A DNA stretch of 64,000 bases, from assembly GCA_947165025.1 (NCBI GenBank), contig CAMUYQ010000004.1, positions 1-64,000 on the forward strand. Direction: 5' to 3'. This DNA is from an uncultured Lachnospiraceae bacterium. Its GTDB lineage: Bacteria; Bacillota; Clostridia; Lachnospirales; Lachnospiraceae. Below, piece by piece: positions 8,588 through 16,938 of this stretch. The stretch's first letter is position 1, and each line of letters starts with the position of its first letter. A program made the position numbers and the translations under genes. Below the pieces are notes generated by a model. That model ran no database searches. It had not been told where the DNA came from and saw only the letters and a program-made list of their open reading frames with translations.

Positions 8588-9615
8588 AGTACTTGTTTGT
8601 TGGATTGGGAGGCGTTGGGCAGCGCCATCTTCGAAACCTAACAAAACTTATATCTGCTGATGATGAGATTCTTGCATATCGTGTCAGAAAAGAACAATCT
8701 GTTATTAGCGATAAGTTACAGATACTTGACGGAGAAAGGCTTGAAGACAAGTACAAGATCAGGTCGTTTGATAGTTTGGCGGAAGCTTTGGATGCCGAAC
8801 CTGACGCTGTGTTTATTTGTAATCCCAGCAGTATGCATATGGAGATCATGCTGGAAACGGCTGAGCGGGGGATTCCTTTTTTTGTTGAAAAACCACTTTC
8901 ACATAATCTAGACGGTATGGATCAGCTGGTACGTTTGTGTAGGAAAAACAATGTGATTTCGTATGTTGGATACCAGCAAAGGAATAACCCGTGTATTGTA
9001 AAGGCTAAAAGTGTTATTCAAGAGGGAGTATTGGGAGATATTCTCAGTATTAATGCAGAGATTGGTGAGCGGGTAACAGAGTGGCATAAATACGAAGACT
9101 ATCGCAGAATGTATGCGTGCAGAAGTGACATGGGTGGAGGTGTAGTGTTAAGCCAGATTCATGAACTGGATTATCTTTACTGGTTTTTGGGTATGCCGAC
9201 CTCAGTATATGCAATTGGTGGGAAGTACAGTGATCTTGAAATTGATGTGGAAGATACTGTTGATATCCTGCTTAAGCATGAACTGAACGGTCGAAAGATA
9301 AATGTGCACATTCATGAAGACTATGTTCAGAATCCGCCGTCCAGAACATGTAAAGTTGTAGGAACTAAAGGCAAATTGGAATTTGATCTTATCAATCTGG
9401 ATTTTAGACAATATGATATATCAGACGAATTGGTTGAGAACGAACACTTTGATTTCGAGCGAAATTCGATGTTTGAGAAAGAGCTGGTTGATTTTTTGGA
9501 TTGTGTAAAAAACAATAAGCAGTCGCAGATTTCTGTGGAAGAAGGACTTAAGAGTCTTAAAATTGCTTTGGCGATTAAGGAATCACTTGAAAAGGATATA
9601 ATTGTTAAGCTGTAA
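8584..9615 (+). CDS. Gfo/Idh/MocA-family oxidoreductase
   Basis: A 343-residue NAD(P)-dependent sugar dehydrogenase. The N-terminal Rossmann fold begins KYLFVGLGGVGQRHLRNL, followed by ADAVFICNPSSMH-like sequence and the hallmark FFVEKPLSH (Glu-Lys-Pro) near residue 100. The second domain contains GGGVVLSQIHELDYLYWFLG, where the His-Glu/Asp pair lines the active site. It overlaps the TIM-barrel gene by ATGA and is 15 bases before the TPP enzyme. It probably oxidises a hydroxyl of a nucleotide-linked or phosphorylated sugar; the substrate is not determined by sequence. Confidence 0.8.
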   Translation: MKYLFVGLGGVGQRHLRNLTKLISADDEILAYRVRKEQSVISDKLQILDGERLEDKYKIRSFDSLAEALDAEPDAVFICNPSSMHMEIMLETAERGIPFFVEKPLSHNLDGMDQLVRLCRKNNVISYVGYQQRNNPCIVKAKSVIQEGVLGDILSINAEIGERVTEWHKYEDYRRMYACRSDMGGGVVLSQIHELDYLYWFLGMPTSVYAIGGKYSDLEIDVEDTVDILLKHELNGRKINVHIHEDYVQNPPSRTCKVVGTKGKLEFDLINLDFRQYDISDELVENEHFDFERNSMFEKELVDFLDCVKNNKQSQISVEEGLKSLKIALAIKESLEKDIIVKL

Positions 9616-9630
9616 GTAAGAAGGTGTAAA

Positions 9631-11400
9631 TTGAAATTATCGGATTATGTTTGGAAATATATAGAAAGCCTTGATGTGAAACATGTGTTTATGTTTCCGG
9701 GGGGAGGTGCTATGCATCTCGTCGACTCGTTGGGCAGAAACAACAAGATTGAGTATGTGACGCTTCTTCACGAGCAGGCATGTGCTATGGCGGCTGAAAC
9801 TTATTCGAGGATCAGTAATAATTTGGGTGTGGCACTGGTTACGACTGGCCCGGGTGGGACAAATGCAATTACCGGAGTTGCTGCTGCCTGGCTGGAGTCA
9901 ACGCCGATGATAGTTATCTCTGGACAAGCTAAAAGAGCTGATCTTAAAGGTGATTCTGGAGTTCGTCAACGCGGAAACCAGGAAATAGGAATAGTTGATA
10001 TTGTATCCTCCATTACGAAGTATGCTGTCACAGTAATGGAACCTAATGATATTAAATATCACTTGGATAGGGCCCTCTTTGAATGCCGAAGTGGTCGCCC
10101 TGGTCCGGTATGGATTGATATACCCTTGGATGTTCAGGCGGCTCAGATCAGCGAGAAAGATTTAAAATCATATGACTTAAATAAACCGGATATCTCGGAG
10201 CCTGAGGAAAAAGATGTCTTGCGTGTTATAGAACTCCTTAATAAATCCAAGTGTCCTGTTATTATTGCTGGACAGGGTATTGAAAGAAATAATGGGAAAG
10301 AATCGTTTAGAAAACTTGTTGAGACTCTAAGGATTCCGGTCTTGACCAGTTGGATAGCTGTAGAATTGATGGAATTTGATTGTGAGTACAATCTCGGCAA
10401 GCCCGGTATGGTCGCTCCCAGATATTCAAACTACACTCTTCAGGACTCAGATTTTGTTTTAGCTATAGGGACCAGATTGGATCCGGCTATGATAGGCTAT
10501 AATGAATCGGATCTTGCACCGTTGGCAAAGAAAGTTGTTGTGGACATAGATCAGGCAGAACTTGATAAGTTTTCGTTTGACATTGATACAAAAATATGCT
10601 CTGATGCAACACTATTCATTAACGCATTGCTAGACCATATAAATGGGTACCAATATGACGAAGATAAAGCAAAGTGGCTGGAGTCATGTAGAAAACTGAA
10701 GGAAAAATATCCCATTGTAATTGATGATTTCAAGGATTCGGATGAAAGAGTTAATCCGTACTTCTTCATTGATACACTATCAGATTGTTTGGCAGGGGAT
10801 GATGTAATCATTCCCGGTAGTTCCGGTGCGGGAATTGATGTTTTTTGGTTGTGTATCAAGAATAAGAAAGATCAGAGACTGTTGGCAACAGGATCTCTTG
10901 GTTCGATGGGATATGGAATACCGGCAGCTATAGGTGCATGTCTTGCGTCCGGAAAACGCACTATTTGTGTTGAGGGTGATGGAAGCCTCCAGTTAAACAT
11001 TCAGGAATTTGCAAGTATAAAGGGTATGAATCTTCCTTTAAAGATTTTCGTAAATGGTAATAATGGCTATTTGTCAATAATGAATATGCAACGCAGTCAT
11101 TTTGAGGGGAATTTCGTTGGTGCAAATGCATCAAGTCATTTGTTTATCCCGGATATTATATCTGTTGCCGAAGCATATGGGTTTAAAACATTCGAGATAA
11201 AGGATCATCAAAATGCGAAAAAAACAATAAAAGATGTGCTGTCGTCGGATGGTCCTGCGCTATGCTATGTGCATATGAGAACGGATATTCCAATTCAGCC
11301 TAGAGTAATGTCTCATGTAACTGAGAATGGTTCAATGAAATCAGGAACACTGAAGGAGTTATGGCCTCCTATTGAGGATAGTAACGAATATGTGGATTGA
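9631..11400 (+). CDS. Thiamine diphosphate-dependent enzyme, acetolactate synthase-like
   Basis: A 589-residue three-domain ThDP enzyme. The N-terminal domain shows FMFPGGGAMHLVD, the catalytic Glu in LLHEQACAMAAE near residue 50, and TTGPGGTNAITG. The C-terminal domain shows the GDGSLQLN ... NGNNGYLSI magnesium/ThDP motif near residue 450. Translation starts at TTG 9631 behind AAGGTG. A catalytic IlvB in an amino-acid operon would be expected beside IlvN or other ilv genes, and none are present. Within glycan loci such enzymes add a two-carbon ketol unit, as YerE does for the branched sugar yersiniose; CDP-dideoxyhexose genes (rfbF, rfbH) do occur 33-49 kb away. That function is a suggestion only. 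It overlaps the next gene by 11 bases. Confidence 0.7.
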   Translation: MKLSDYVWKYIESLDVKHVFMFPGGGAMHLVDSLGRNNKIEYVTLLHEQACAMAAETYSRISNNLGVALVTTGPGGTNAITGVAAAWLESTPMIVISGQAKRADLKGDSGVRQRGNQEIGIVDIVSSITKYAVTVMEPNDIKYHLDRALFECRSGRPGPVWIDIPLDVQAAQISEKDLKSYDLNKPDISEPEEKDVLRVIELLNKSKCPVIIAGQGIERNNGKESFRKLVETLRIPVLTSWIAVELMEFDCEYNLGKPGMVAPRYSNYTLQDSDFVLAIGTRLDPAMIGYNESDLAPLAKKVVVDIDQAELDKFSFDIDTKICSDATLFINALLDHINGYQYDEDKAKWLESCRKLKEKYPIVIDDFKDSDERVNPYFFIDTLSDCLAGDDVIIPGSSGAGIDVFWLCIKNKKDQRLLATGSLGSMGYGIPAAIGACLASGKRTICVEGDGSLQLNIQEFASIKGMNLPLKIFVNGNNGYLSIMNMQRSHFEGNFVGANASSHLFIPDIISVAEAYGFKTFEIKDHQNAKKTIKDVLSSDGPALCYVHMRTDIPIQPRVMSHVTENGSMKSGTLKELWPPIEDSNEYVD

Positions 11401-12508
11401 TGATTATTTACGATTAGATAATAAAATAGGTATATTCCTTAAACACCACGCGGAATCAGGCTTACCTCTGTTTCTATATGGTAATGGAAAGGCAGCGCGC
11501 TTTTTTGTCGACTTTATGAGAGCAAACTTGATTCGGATTGAGGGGATCATTGACGCCAACGCAACAGAGAAGAAAACGGCATATGGGATACCGATTACGA
11601 CACTGGATGAAACGATAAGAAATTACGAACAAGCTGATGTTGTTGTTTCTGCGCCTGCATATGCCGGAGAAATCACTAGATTATTGAATAGCAAGACGAA
11701 CTATTTCGTATTTTCATTTGATCCGCTTTTAGATGTGATACAAAAATGTGACTATTCTCAACGTAGAGAAGTAATTGAAAAGAACAGTTATAGAATTGAA
11801 CGTTTGTATGATAGATTAGCAGATAATCGGTCAAAAAAGACACTAAAATGTGTCGTGGGGGGGGGTATAACATCTGATATTTTAATGTATAAGGATCTAT
11901 CGTATGAGATGCAGTACTTTCCAGATTGTGTAATTGAAAGATTACCCTCTAATGGAACTTATATAGATGTTGGGGCATATGATGGCGATACAGTTGAAGA
12001 AATAATCAAAGCTACAAATGATTCTTTTGGTAGAATAATATGTTTTGAACCCGATCCATATAACTATGTAGCACTTTGTGAAAAGTTCAAAGATGATAAA
12101 AGAATAATTCCAATAAGAAAAGGTGTAGGAAAGAATAAAACGAAGTTGTATGTGGTTAATGAGAGTAATGGTTTAGATGAAGGTGCATATCTGACAAATG
12201 ACGAGACGGAATGTTATGTTGATGTTGTATCGCTTGATGAAGAACTAAAAGATGTAATACCGACATTCATTAAGATGGATATTGAAGGATTGGAAGCTGA
12301 TGCAATAAATGGGGCAAGACGTATTATTTCAGCGTATCACCCGGATTTGGCAATTTCGGTTTATCATAAGTGCGATGATTTATTTGTTATTCCTGAATTA
12401 ATTGATTCAATCTATTCAGGTTATAAATTCTACCTGAGGCATTATTGGGAAACAACGGGAACAGATACAATTCTGTTCGCGCTTAATTGCAACAAGAAGG
12501 AGATATAA
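11390..12508 (+). CDS. FkbM methyltransferase with N-terminal Rossmann-like module and in-frame G9 tract
   Basis: This 372-residue protein has two parts. Residues 25-110 form a Rossmann-like module (LPLFLYGNGKAARFFVDFM, then IEGIIDANATEKK, then ADVVVSAPAYA). Residues about 189-370 form a SAM-dependent FkbM O-methyltransferase (TYIDVGAYDGDTVEEI, CFEPDPYNYVALC, TFIKMDIEGLEADAINGA, ISVYHKCDD, FYLRHYWETTGTDTILFAL). Nine consecutive G at 11857-11865 encode Gly157-Gly159 in the linker and are in frame as sequenced. Gain or loss of one G would truncate the protein before the methyltransferase. ATG 11390 has GAGGA at 11374-11378; the frame also extends to TTG 11372. The gene overlaps the ThDP-enzyme gene by 11 bases. 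Confidence 0.8.
   Translation: MWIDDYLRLDNKIGIFLKHHAESGLPLFLYGNGKAARFFVDFMRANLIRIEGIIDANATEKKTAYGIPITTLDETIRNYEQADVVVSAPAYAGEITRLLNSKTNYFVFSFDPLLDVIQKCDYSQRREVIEKNSYRIERLYDRLADNRSKKTLKCVVGGGITSDILMYKDLSYEMQYFPDCVIERLPSNGTYIDVGAYDGDTVEEIIKATNDSFGRIICFEPDPYNYVALCEKFKDDKRIIPIRKGVGKNKTKLYVVNESNGLDEGAYLTNDETECYVDVVSLDEELKDVIPTFIKMDIEGLEADAINGARRIISAYHPDLAISVYHKCDDLFVIPELIDSIYSGYKFYLRHYWETTGTDTILFALNCNKKEI
11857..11865 (+). repeat. Poly-G tract G9 inside the FkbM gene
   Basis: Nine G in a strongly AT-rich gene, read GTG GGG GGG GGT in the current frame. It joins the Rossmann-like module to the methyltransferase domain. Homopolymeric G tracts of this length are typical slippage sites in phase-variable genes of other bacteria. 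Confidence 0.8.
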
Positions 12509-12512
12509 GAAA

Positions 12513-13537
12513 ATGGAAAAACGTGTATTTATCTGGGGGGGGGGTACGCAACTAAAGGCCTCTTAAAAGGAGAATTATCAGGCGTAGAGATATGTGGCGT
12601 CATTGATCGGAATGCAATTTCTATAAGGCAACAAAATATAGAATATGGGCCGTTTTATACACCGAAGGAGGCTTTGGATCACGAATACGATGTTGTATTA
12701 GTAGCGACGGAATACGCCAGCTCGGTTTATAATGATGCGAAATTGATGGGATATGATCTCTCAAAGTTCATTTTTTTATATAACAACTATGTATTTAATG
12801 ATTTAAATTCTGACTACGGTATTGTTGAAGATATACTTCCAGGAGAATTTATTGAATATTTACGTAATCAATTTCATGTAGTTCATGGAATGTCTTATGA
12901 CATTTTGATGAGTAATTCTTTGAACGCAAGTAACATGTTTCATGGCGGGATGTATGACACGGATTATGTTCGTTTGCGAACGTTTGATTTGTGTAGAAAT
13001 GAGATATGCAATTCTGGGATAGAGGGAGCCATCGCGGAATTGGGGGTTTTTCGTGGGGATTTTGCACAATATTTAAACCGTTCGTTTCCTGATAGAAGAC
13101 TGTATTTGTTTGACACATTTGAAGGCTTTGATGATATAGAGCTAAAGGCGGATATTTCATCTGACAATTGTGATGACGCATTTATTGAGCGAAAAGACAG
13201 ATTTTCTATGACCAGTGAAGACATTGTATTGGAGAAAATGGATTATCCGAAAAATGTAGTTATAAAAAAGGGATTATTTCCTGATTCGCTTAATGGACTT
13301 GAAGACACGTTTGCGTTCGTTTCATTGGATGCAGATCTTGAGATTCCGATATATAACGGATTAGAATATTTTTACCCGAGATTGTCTGAAGGTGGATATA
13401 TATTTATTCATGATTTCAACACCCCTTCTCTTACAGGAGCAAAAAAAGCTGTAAATAGATTTGAAAACAAATATGATATTAGATTGATTAAGTGCCCTAT
13501 TCCTGATGTAGAGGGGACTTTGATTGTATCAAAATAA
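12513..13537 (+). pseudogene. TylF/MycF-type methyltransferase, out of frame at a G10 tract (likely phase-off)
   Basis: A strong AAGGAG (12496-12501) precedes ATG 12513, which opens MEKRVFIWGGGT and stops at 12564-12566. Ten G lie at 12535-12544. With 11 or 8 G the frame joins a long open frame that ends at 13537: YATKGLLKGELSGVEICGVIDRN completes a Rossmann-like N-terminal module. It is followed by a TylF-type O-methyltransferase (AIAELGVFRGDFAQYL, LYLFDTFEGFDD, VVIKKGLFPDS, FVSLDADLEIPIYNGLEYF, GGYIFIHDFNTPSLTGAKKAV). Restored with one extra G the product would be 341 residues. The long frame has no other lesion, so the gene looks switched off rather than decayed. Sequencing error in the homopolymer is the main alternative. 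Confidence 0.8.
12535..12544 (+). repeat. Poly-G tract G10 inside the TylF-type gene
   Basis: Ten G, eight codons into the gene, encode the glycine-rich turn of the Rossmann-like motif (WGGG). G10 gives a 17-codon peptide; G8 or G11 gives the full protein. It is 670 bases from the G9 tract of the preceding gene. Confidence 0.85.
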
Positions 13538-13565
13538 GTATAAATTTGTTGAGAGTGGAAGAGTA

Positions 13566-14501
13566 TTGAAAAAAAAAGATATCTTTATGATTTCCAAAGA
13601 AAATAGAATCGTCATTTTTGGGACAGGTGTTATAAGCAGAAAGATATGCAGAGGGCTTAAACAGCAAGGATACAATATTCTTTGCTATCTAACAAGTTTC
13701 TCTGGGGCTTCAAGCACTCTAGACGATATAGATGTGTTTGATTTTCAGGGACTAAAGGAGATTACAAAAGGGAATATTGATGATATTACGGTTGTTGTAT
13801 GTTTGCAAAATGGTATAATTCACTCTCAAAATGCAAAGAAGATACATAGCGAATTGGGTATTGATAGAATTCTTTATTTGCCTAATGGAACTGAGCAAAC
13901 ATATGAGAATCGAGTAACACTACGAAAAAGGTATACGGATTTACTTCACGGGATTTTTGATGAATTAATTGACATTCCGATTTATAGAAGTGATTCAAAC
14001 AGATTTGATTTTATATATAACAATGACAGATATATTTCTTTTTGGTGTCCTAAAGATATTTTATACTATTATGATCATCTTGATGAGAACGGGAGTGTTA
14101 GAGAAAAAGACGAGAAAGAGCTAAAACAAGCGGAATGTCATATTTCATATTTCCAGATGTTTGAGTGGATAGAGAAGGAAGAAGAATATCCAAGGGCATA
14201 TTTTAATGAGAAAAGAGTGTTTCAGTTGATTGATGATGAAGAAGAATATCTAAATGATAGGAAACGATTATTTGAACAGTTTTGTTATGCGTTGAAATAT
14301 GATATGAGTATGTTTGTTGATTCTCCAATAGAGTGCGAACTATGTGAAGTACCTTCGTTAGAGGGCGCTTTTCTTACTTACGGATTGCGAATTGTGGACG
14401 GTATGCATCGAGCGTGTTTTTTGATTCGCAGCGGTTTTGATAAGATACCGGTTCTCATTTCAAAAGATGATTATGATTGTTACATTAATAGGTGTGTTTG
14501 A
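13566..14501 (+). CDS. Rossmann-like module plus C-terminal ParB/sulfiredoxin-like domain, unknown function
   Basis: I do not recognise a named family for the whole protein. Residues about 13-100 repeat the N-terminal pattern of the neighbouring methyltransferases (NRIVIFGTGVISRKICRGL, then ILCYLTSFSG). Instead of a methyltransferase, the C-terminus near residue 277 has GLRIVDGMHRACFLIRSGF followed by KIPVLISKDDY. That resembles the DGxHR ... IPV core of the ParB/sulfiredoxin-like fold, which includes serine kinases of the SbnI type. The frame is open from 13524. TTG 13566 behind GGAAGAG is a likely start and ATG 13587 an alternative. A nine-A run follows the TTG. It ends one base into the start codon of the next gene. 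Confidence 0.55.
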   Translation: MKKKDIFMISKENRIVIFGTGVISRKICRGLKQQGYNILCYLTSFSGASSTLDDIDVFDFQGLKEITKGNIDDITVVVCLQNGIIHSQNAKKIHSELGIDRILYLPNGTEQTYENRVTLRKRYTDLLHGIFDELIDIPIYRSDSNRFDFIYNNDRYISFWCPKDILYYYDHLDENGSVREKDEKELKQAECHISYFQMFEWIEKEEEYPRAYFNEKRVFQLIDDEEEYLNDRKRLFEQFCYALKYDMSMFVDSPIECELCEVPSLEGAFLTYGLRIVDGMHRACFLIRSGFDKIPVLISKDDYDCYINRCV

Positions 14502-16087
14502 TGGGAAAACTTAATATAGAATTTATGAACGAAGATTTGGGCTTCGTTTCCAAAAATGAGGATGATCTTGACGCCAGAGCCCTATATTGTGTGCTGAACC
14601 AAACAGATTTTTCTAAGGATCATGATCTGTTTGAACAGATGTCGGAATATAGGTGTAATCTTTTGGATTGGTATAACTTTGAGGACCATTCGCGAATTTT
14701 AGAAATTGGTGCAGGTTATGGAACGATTAGTCGCATGTTAGCCTTGAAGGCTTCATGTTTGGTTTGCGTTGAAAAAAAAAGAAGTAGAGCCGAAATTATT
14801 AAACAAAGACTTAGAGACAAAGATAATGTAACAGTGTTGAATATGAACTTTAAAGATTATTCGGACGATGAAAAATTTGATTATATTATTGTTCACGATA
14901 TTAGTGGATATTTAAAAAAATACTATGATACTAAGAATGCTCTATATTGCATGCTGTCACAAATGAGAGGAATCCTAGCAAATGGCGGTAAAATCCTATT
15001 TTCGATTGAGAATAGACTGGGATTAAAGTACTTCGCAGGTGCACCGGAAGATTACTCGGGTAAGTTTTTTACAGGATTAAATGGTTTTGATGGGTATACA
15101 AATATAAAAACTTACACTAAAGAAGAGATAACAGATATAGCAAGAAAGAGTGGGTTTGGTTTTATTGAGTTTTATTATCCCTACCCCAATGCAGATTTTC
15201 CGACTGAGATATTTACAGATATGGCATTTCAGACTATTCCGTATGGAAACAGTTCGAAAAGTGTAGGTAATATTGGACTTGAACTATTCGATGAAAGAAG
15301 ACTCTGGAGAACATTAGATGACGAGGGTGTTATTAAAACTTTTGTTAATTCATTTTTGGTAGAAATATCAGATAGCTCGATAAGCCCTTCGATTGTCTAT
15401 CACAGGATAAACGATAGATTGTCATATAATAAGTATGAGGTGACAATTCGAGGAGAGAATTCGGACAGATTTTGTGAAGTGAGAAACGGAAGCCACAAGA
15501 TTAGAAAGAAAATTGAAGGATTAAGGCTTGATAAGTGTATAATAGATGCATTGTTGGAGGGGGATTATGATACGAAATTCGCCAGAAATAAAGTAGGTGA
15601 ACTAATAGATGGTTTGCTGAATAAGGTGGATGTTTTAGTAGAGAGTGCTGAACGAATCTTAAATACCGACAGCATTCTTTTCGATATTAAAGATGTATAT
15701 TATTGTGACGGGGAATACTCAATGGTAAGCCCGTATGTAATAGAGAAAGGGATGTCGGTTAACGAGATAAGAGGCCACTTGATAAGAGAGTTTTATGATA
15801 CAAATATAAAACGATGCTCAGATTACGAAGCGTTGTATGATTTAAAGAGAATAATAGATAAATACGGGTCTTGCATAACAAATTCAAGAGTTTATCATGA
15901 AAACGGCTGTCTTCAAGATTATTATTTGAAGAAATACACAGGGAACATGATATACCCTATGGATGCTCTAAGATATGGTGATCCTATTATAGATTTCATA
16001 GATTCGAATGATGAAAAATTGAAAGAAATCCAATATGAACAAGCAATGCTTGATGAATTGAGGAGAGACGTAACTGATGAAACTTGA
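14501..16087 (+). CDS. Class I SAM methyltransferase with long C-terminal extension
   Basis: A 528-residue protein. Residues about 55-230 are a class I SAM-dependent methyltransferase: LLDWYNFEDHSRILEIGAG with GAGYG as the SAM-binding loop near residue 68, then VCVEKKRSRAEII, FDYIIVHDISG and GGKILFSIENRLGLKYF. The C-terminal half (about 290-528) is unrelated to standard methyltransferases and I cannot assign it. It has scattered polar motifs such as NKYEVTIRGENSDRF and DALRYGDPIIDFID, and might be a second catalytic or acceptor-binding domain. The ATG at 14501 overlaps the upstream stop by one base, and the 3' end overlaps the next gene by 11 bases. It is one of two genes in this block without the shared Rossmann-like module. 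Confidence 0.65.
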   Translation: MGKLNIEFMNEDLGFVSKNEDDLDARALYCVLNQTDFSKDHDLFEQMSEYRCNLLDWYNFEDHSRILEIGAGYGTISRMLALKASCLVCVEKKRSRAEIIKQRLRDKDNVTVLNMNFKDYSDDEKFDYIIVHDISGYLKKYYDTKNALYCMLSQMRGILANGGKILFSIENRLGLKYFAGAPEDYSGKFFTGLNGFDGYTNIKTYTKEEITDIARKSGFGFIEFYYPYPNADFPTEIFTDMAFQTIPYGNSSKSVGNIGLELFDERRLWRTLDDEGVIKTFVNSFLVEISDSSISPSIVYHRINDRLSYNKYEVTIRGENSDRFCEVRNGSHKIRKKIEGLRLDKCIIDALLEGDYDTKFARNKVGELIDGLLNKVDVLVESAERILNTDSILFDIKDVYYCDGEYSMVSPYVIEKGMSVNEIRGHLIREFYDTNIKRCSDYEALYDLKRIIDKYGSCITNSRVYHENGCLQDYYLKKYTGNMIYPMDALRYGDPIIDFIDSNDEKLKEIQYEQAMLDELRRDVTDET

Positions 16088-16937
16088 GAGATCATTAATA
16101 GATCATATAAACATAAAGTTAAAAGAGGTTGAATCGTTATATCATATTAAGGTTTTGTGCTGGTATTGCCGTGGAAGTCTTGGGATGGGAAGGCATCGAA
16201 GAAATAGCGATTTTGACATAGGTTTTATTTTTTTGAATTTATCAAAACAGAATATGATGATACATGCTGTTCATGATATTGTTGGATGGGGTGTTGATGC
16301 CTGGGGATGGAGTATTGAAGATGCTTTGAAATGCATTGAGGATAGTCAGAAGTTGCTATCAAATGGACTTAATGAATTGTCTGTGATTTATCCTAATCGG
16401 GAGTACGCAAGGGTTGAATTTAATTATTTTAACGACATTTATATGTGCGTGGACAATCCAATTTCAGAGGTTGGAGGTATTTTTCGGGAGCGCGTTATTC
16501 CTGTGTTAAAGGACATAATGGAGATACCGTTGATAATTAATTATACGTTGCATTATACAAAAAAAATGATCGTTAATCCATCAAAAGGGTATCTGACTAG
16601 TACCTCAAATTATTTAAAGGGTATATGGTATCTTTTGATATGCAAAAGTTTTATTTGTGGAGATTATATGAAGATTATAGATGTTGTCGAGTTGGCTAGA
16701 ATTCATTGCCCTGCTGAGGTAATTAAGACAATAGAAACACTACGAAATAGATATATGAACGCATTGACAAAGAACTCACAGGAATTGAAGAGCACGATTT
16801 TGGATGATTATACAATTAAGGAATATCAAGAGATTATGAGAATATTTCGTAAGAGCGCTCCTAAACATTCCTTGGAGTATGTTTTGGGTAAGACTAACGA
16901 AATAAGAAAATCACTTGTAGATGTAATAGAGGTATAG
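16077..16937 (+). CDS. Predicted nucleotidyltransferase (polymerase beta superfamily)
   Basis: This 286-residue protein has the nucleotidyltransferase signature near residue 26: WYCRGSLGMGRHRRNSDFD, that is Gly-Ser followed by Ser-Asp-x-Asp, which binds metal and NTP in the DNA polymerase beta-like superfamily (YcgL-type and aminoglycoside nucleotidyltransferases). The rest is mostly helical and unassigned. In this methyltransferase-rich operon it may transfer a nucleotidyl group to a small molecule or activate a phosphorylated decoration, but no substrate can be read. It overlaps the upstream gene by 11 bases and the next gene starts one base after its stop, so expression is coupled. Confidence 0.6.
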   Translation: MKLERSLIDHINIKLKEVESLYHIKVLCWYCRGSLGMGRHRRNSDFDIGFIFLNLSKQNMMIHAVHDIVGWGVDAWGWSIEDALKCIEDSQKLLSNGLNELSVIYPNREYARVEFNYFNDIYMCVDNPISEVGGIFRERVIPVLKDIMEIPLIINYTLHYTKKMIVNPSKGYLTSTSNYLKGIWYLLICKSFICGDYMKIIDVVELARIHCPAEVIKTIETLRNRYMNALTKNSQELKSTILDDYTIKEYQEIMRIFRKSAPKHSLEYVLGKTNEIRKSLVDVIEV

Positions 16938-16938
16938 A

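Noticed and set aside
9631-11400. Housekeeping acetolactate synthase (ilvB)
   Set aside because: No ilvN, ilvC or other amino-acid genes adjoin it, and it is coupled to sugar-modifying genes on both sides.
12674-13537. TylF-type gene starting at TTG 12674 as an intact shorter gene
   Set aside because: No ribosome binding site precedes it, and the strong site at 12496-12501 with the frame through the G tract supplies the missing Rossmann start.
14771-14780. A9 run in the SAM methyltransferase gene as a phase-variable tract
   Set aside because: Runs of seven to nine A or T are common by chance in this AT-rich stretch and the gene is in frame; only the G tracts stand out.
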